Source: Megaustenia siamemsis (Eukaryota; Mollusca; Gastropoda; Stylommatophora; Ariophantidae). From it: a stretch of DNA of 64,000 bases. Both the position numbers and the translations under genes were made by a program. Position 1 is the stretch's first letter. Every line of letters begins with the position of its first letter. Below, one piece after another: positions 61,901 through 64,000 of the stretch. The notes beneath the pieces are model-generated. The model made no database searches and was not told the origin of the DNA. It saw only the letters and a program-made list of their open reading frames with translations. The stretch spans positions 81,339,928 to 81,403,927 of the forward strand of contig JAVIAB010000041.1 of NCBI GenBank assembly GCA_032433765.1, given 5' to 3'.

Positions 61901-64000
61901 GACAATAACATCTATATAACCTACCAGACAATAACATCTATATAACCTACCTGACAATAACATCTATATAACCTACCTGACAATAACATCTATATAACCT
62001 ACCAGACAATAACATCTATATAACCTACCTGACAATAACATCTATATAACCTACATGACAATAACATCTATATAACCTACCAGACAGTAACATCTATATA
62101 ACTTACCTGACAGTGACATCTATATAACCTACCTGACAATAACATCTATATAACCTACCAGACAATAACATCTATATAACCTACCAGACAGTGACATCTA
62201 TATAACCTACCAGACAATAACATCTATATAACCTACCGGACAATAACATCTATATAACCTACCAGACAAAAACATCTATATAACCTACCAGACAATAACA
62301 TCTATATAACCTACCAGACAATAACATCTATATAACCTACCTGACAATAACATCTATATAACCTACCTGACAATAACATCTATATAACCTACCAGACAAT
62401 AACATCTATATAACCTACCAGACAGTAACATCTATATAACCTACCAGACAGTGACATCTATATAACCTACCTGACAAAAACATATATATAACCTACCAGA
62501 CAATAACATCTATATAACCTACCAGACAATAACATCTATATAACCTACCAGACAGTAACATCTGTATTACCTACCAGACAGTAACATCTATATAACCTTC
62601 CAGACAATAACATCTATATAACCTACCAGACAATAACATCTATATAACCAACCAGACAATAACATCTATATAACCTACCAGACAGTAACATCTATATAAC
62701 CAACATCCAATAACATCTATATAACCTACCATATCTATATAACCAACCAGACAATAACATCTATATAACCAACCAGACAATAACATCTATATAACCTACC
62801 AGACAGTAACATCTATATAACCAACCATCCAATAACATCTATATAACCTACCAGACAGTAACATCTATATAACCTACCTGACAATAACATCTATATAACC
62901 TACCTGACAATAACATCTATATAACCTACCAGACAGTGACATCTATATAACCTACCAGACAATAACATCTATATAACCTACCAGACAGTAACATCTATAT
63001 AACCTACCAGACAGTAACATCTATATAACCTACCTGACCATAACATCTATATAACCTACCAGACAGTGGCATCTATATAACCTACCCAGACAGTGACATC
63101 TATATAACCTACCAGACAGTGGCATCTATATAACCAACCAGACAATAACATCTATATAACCTACCAGACAGTAACATCTATATAACCAACCAGACAATAA
63201 CATCTATATAACCTACCATATCTATATAACCAACCAGACAATAACATCTATATAACCTACCTGACAATAACATCTATATAACCTACCTGACAATAACATC
63301 TATATAACCTACCAGACAGTGACATCTATATAACCTACCAGCCAATAACATCTATATAACCTACGTGACAATAATATCTATATAACCTACCAGACAGTGA
63401 CATCTATATAACCTACCTGACAATAACATCTATATAAACTACCAGACAGTAACATCTATATAACCTACCTGACAATAGCACCTATATAACCTACCAGACA
63501 ATAACATCTCTATAACCTACCAGACAGTGACATCTATATAACCTACCTGACAATAACATCTATATAACCTACCAGACAATAACATCTATATAACCTACCA
63601 GACAATAACATCTATATAACCTACCAGACAATAACATCTATATAACCTACCAGACAATATCATCTATATAACCTACCAGACAATAACATCTATATAACCT
63701 ACCTGACAATAACATCTATATAACCTACCCGACAATAACAACTATATAACCTACCAGACAATAACATCTATATAACCTACCAGACAATAATATCTATATA
63801 ACCTACCTGACAGTAACATCTATATAACCTACCAGACAGTAACATGTATATAACCTACCAGACAGTAACATCTATATAACCAACCATCCAATAACATCTA
63901 TATAACCTACCATATCTATATAACCAACCAGACAATAACATCTATATAACCAACCATCCAATAACATCTATATAACCTACCAGACAGTAACATCTATATA
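43908..64000. repeat. 26-bp minisatellite, about 770 copies, over 20 kb, runs off the window
   Basis: The unit is CTACCAGACAATAACATCTA plus TATAAC. Variants are CCTGACA, CAGACAGTG/GTA, CCAACCAGACA and CCAACCATCCA. Nearly every unit holds TATATAA. Large higher-order duplications are visible: the rare junction CATATCTATATAACAAACC occurs near 48098, 51091, 53824, 58005 and 60816. A private CATTAAC variant occurs at 53951 and 58132, exactly 4,181 bp apart. No gene or unique sequence was found inside. Confidence 0.99.

Noticed and set aside
1..64000. CRISPR array
   Set aside because: The arrays are direct tandem repeats without unique spacers, in DNA with introns and SINE-like elements.

Overview
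This is eukaryotic DNA, probably from an animal. The genes are split by long introns with GT-AG splice junctions, there is an AATAAA polyadenylation signal, and there are tRNA-derived SINE-like elements and decayed non-LTR retrotransposon pieces. A marine invertebrate, perhaps a mollusc, is my guess from the style of the repeats; it is not proven. By my own boundaries about 85-88% of the window is tandem repeat: about thirty minisatellites, mostly unrelated in sequence, with units of 6 to 54 bp. Almost every long open frame in the window is a by-product of these arrays.

Two plus-strand genes can be read between the arrays. Gene A (about 2.5-14.4 kb) is represented by its 3' end: a small candidate exon (2527-2565), an exon at 10311/10322-10425, and a last exon at 14167-14247 followed by AATAAA at 14379. 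Its C-terminus has two copies of a motif like the THEG/SPMAP2 sperm-protein repeat (R..LA.P with an upstream SALKA segment). A CCAAT/GC-box/E-box-rich unique stretch (14.43-14.85 kb) follows and may be the promoter of gene B.

Gene B has five phase-compatible exons (22360-22426, 28770-28953, 34257-34378, 40302-40425, 41958-42070) that join into 203 codons. Most of this is a divergent phosphoglycerate kinase N-terminal domain. Nearly all residues that bind 3-phosphoglycerate in PGK are replaced, so it looks like a PGK pseudoenzyme or a repurposed paralogue. The rest of the gene lies beyond the window, or it ends at a weak candidate exon at 43788.

Layout: arrays of 21, 37 and 22 bp (1-2490); a 7.6 kb CATCTAATGTCTCC family (2620-10280); 54, 36, 24 and 18 bp arrays (10540-13910); gene A end and putative promoter; a 3.6 kb 24-bp array; a SINE plus antisense LINE tail (18980-19503); arrays of 34, 24, 31, 10/14 and 25 bp around the first gene B exon; SINE-like heads and a hexamer array (26.5-27.6 kb); then introns of gene B filled with arrays of 54, 35, 24, 31, 40, 34, 43, 40, 30, 33 and 40 bp plus LINE fragments; finally a 20 kb 26-bp array that runs off the end.

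The most striking observation is that arrays in consecutive gene B introns start at the 5' splice site and carry copies of it. The 33-bp repeat after the 40302-40425 exon contains the last 14 exon bases and the donor. It remains in frame for about 17 units, so choice of donor could add multiples of 11 residues. The 34-bp repeat after the 34257-34378 exon likewise copies its exon end and donor.
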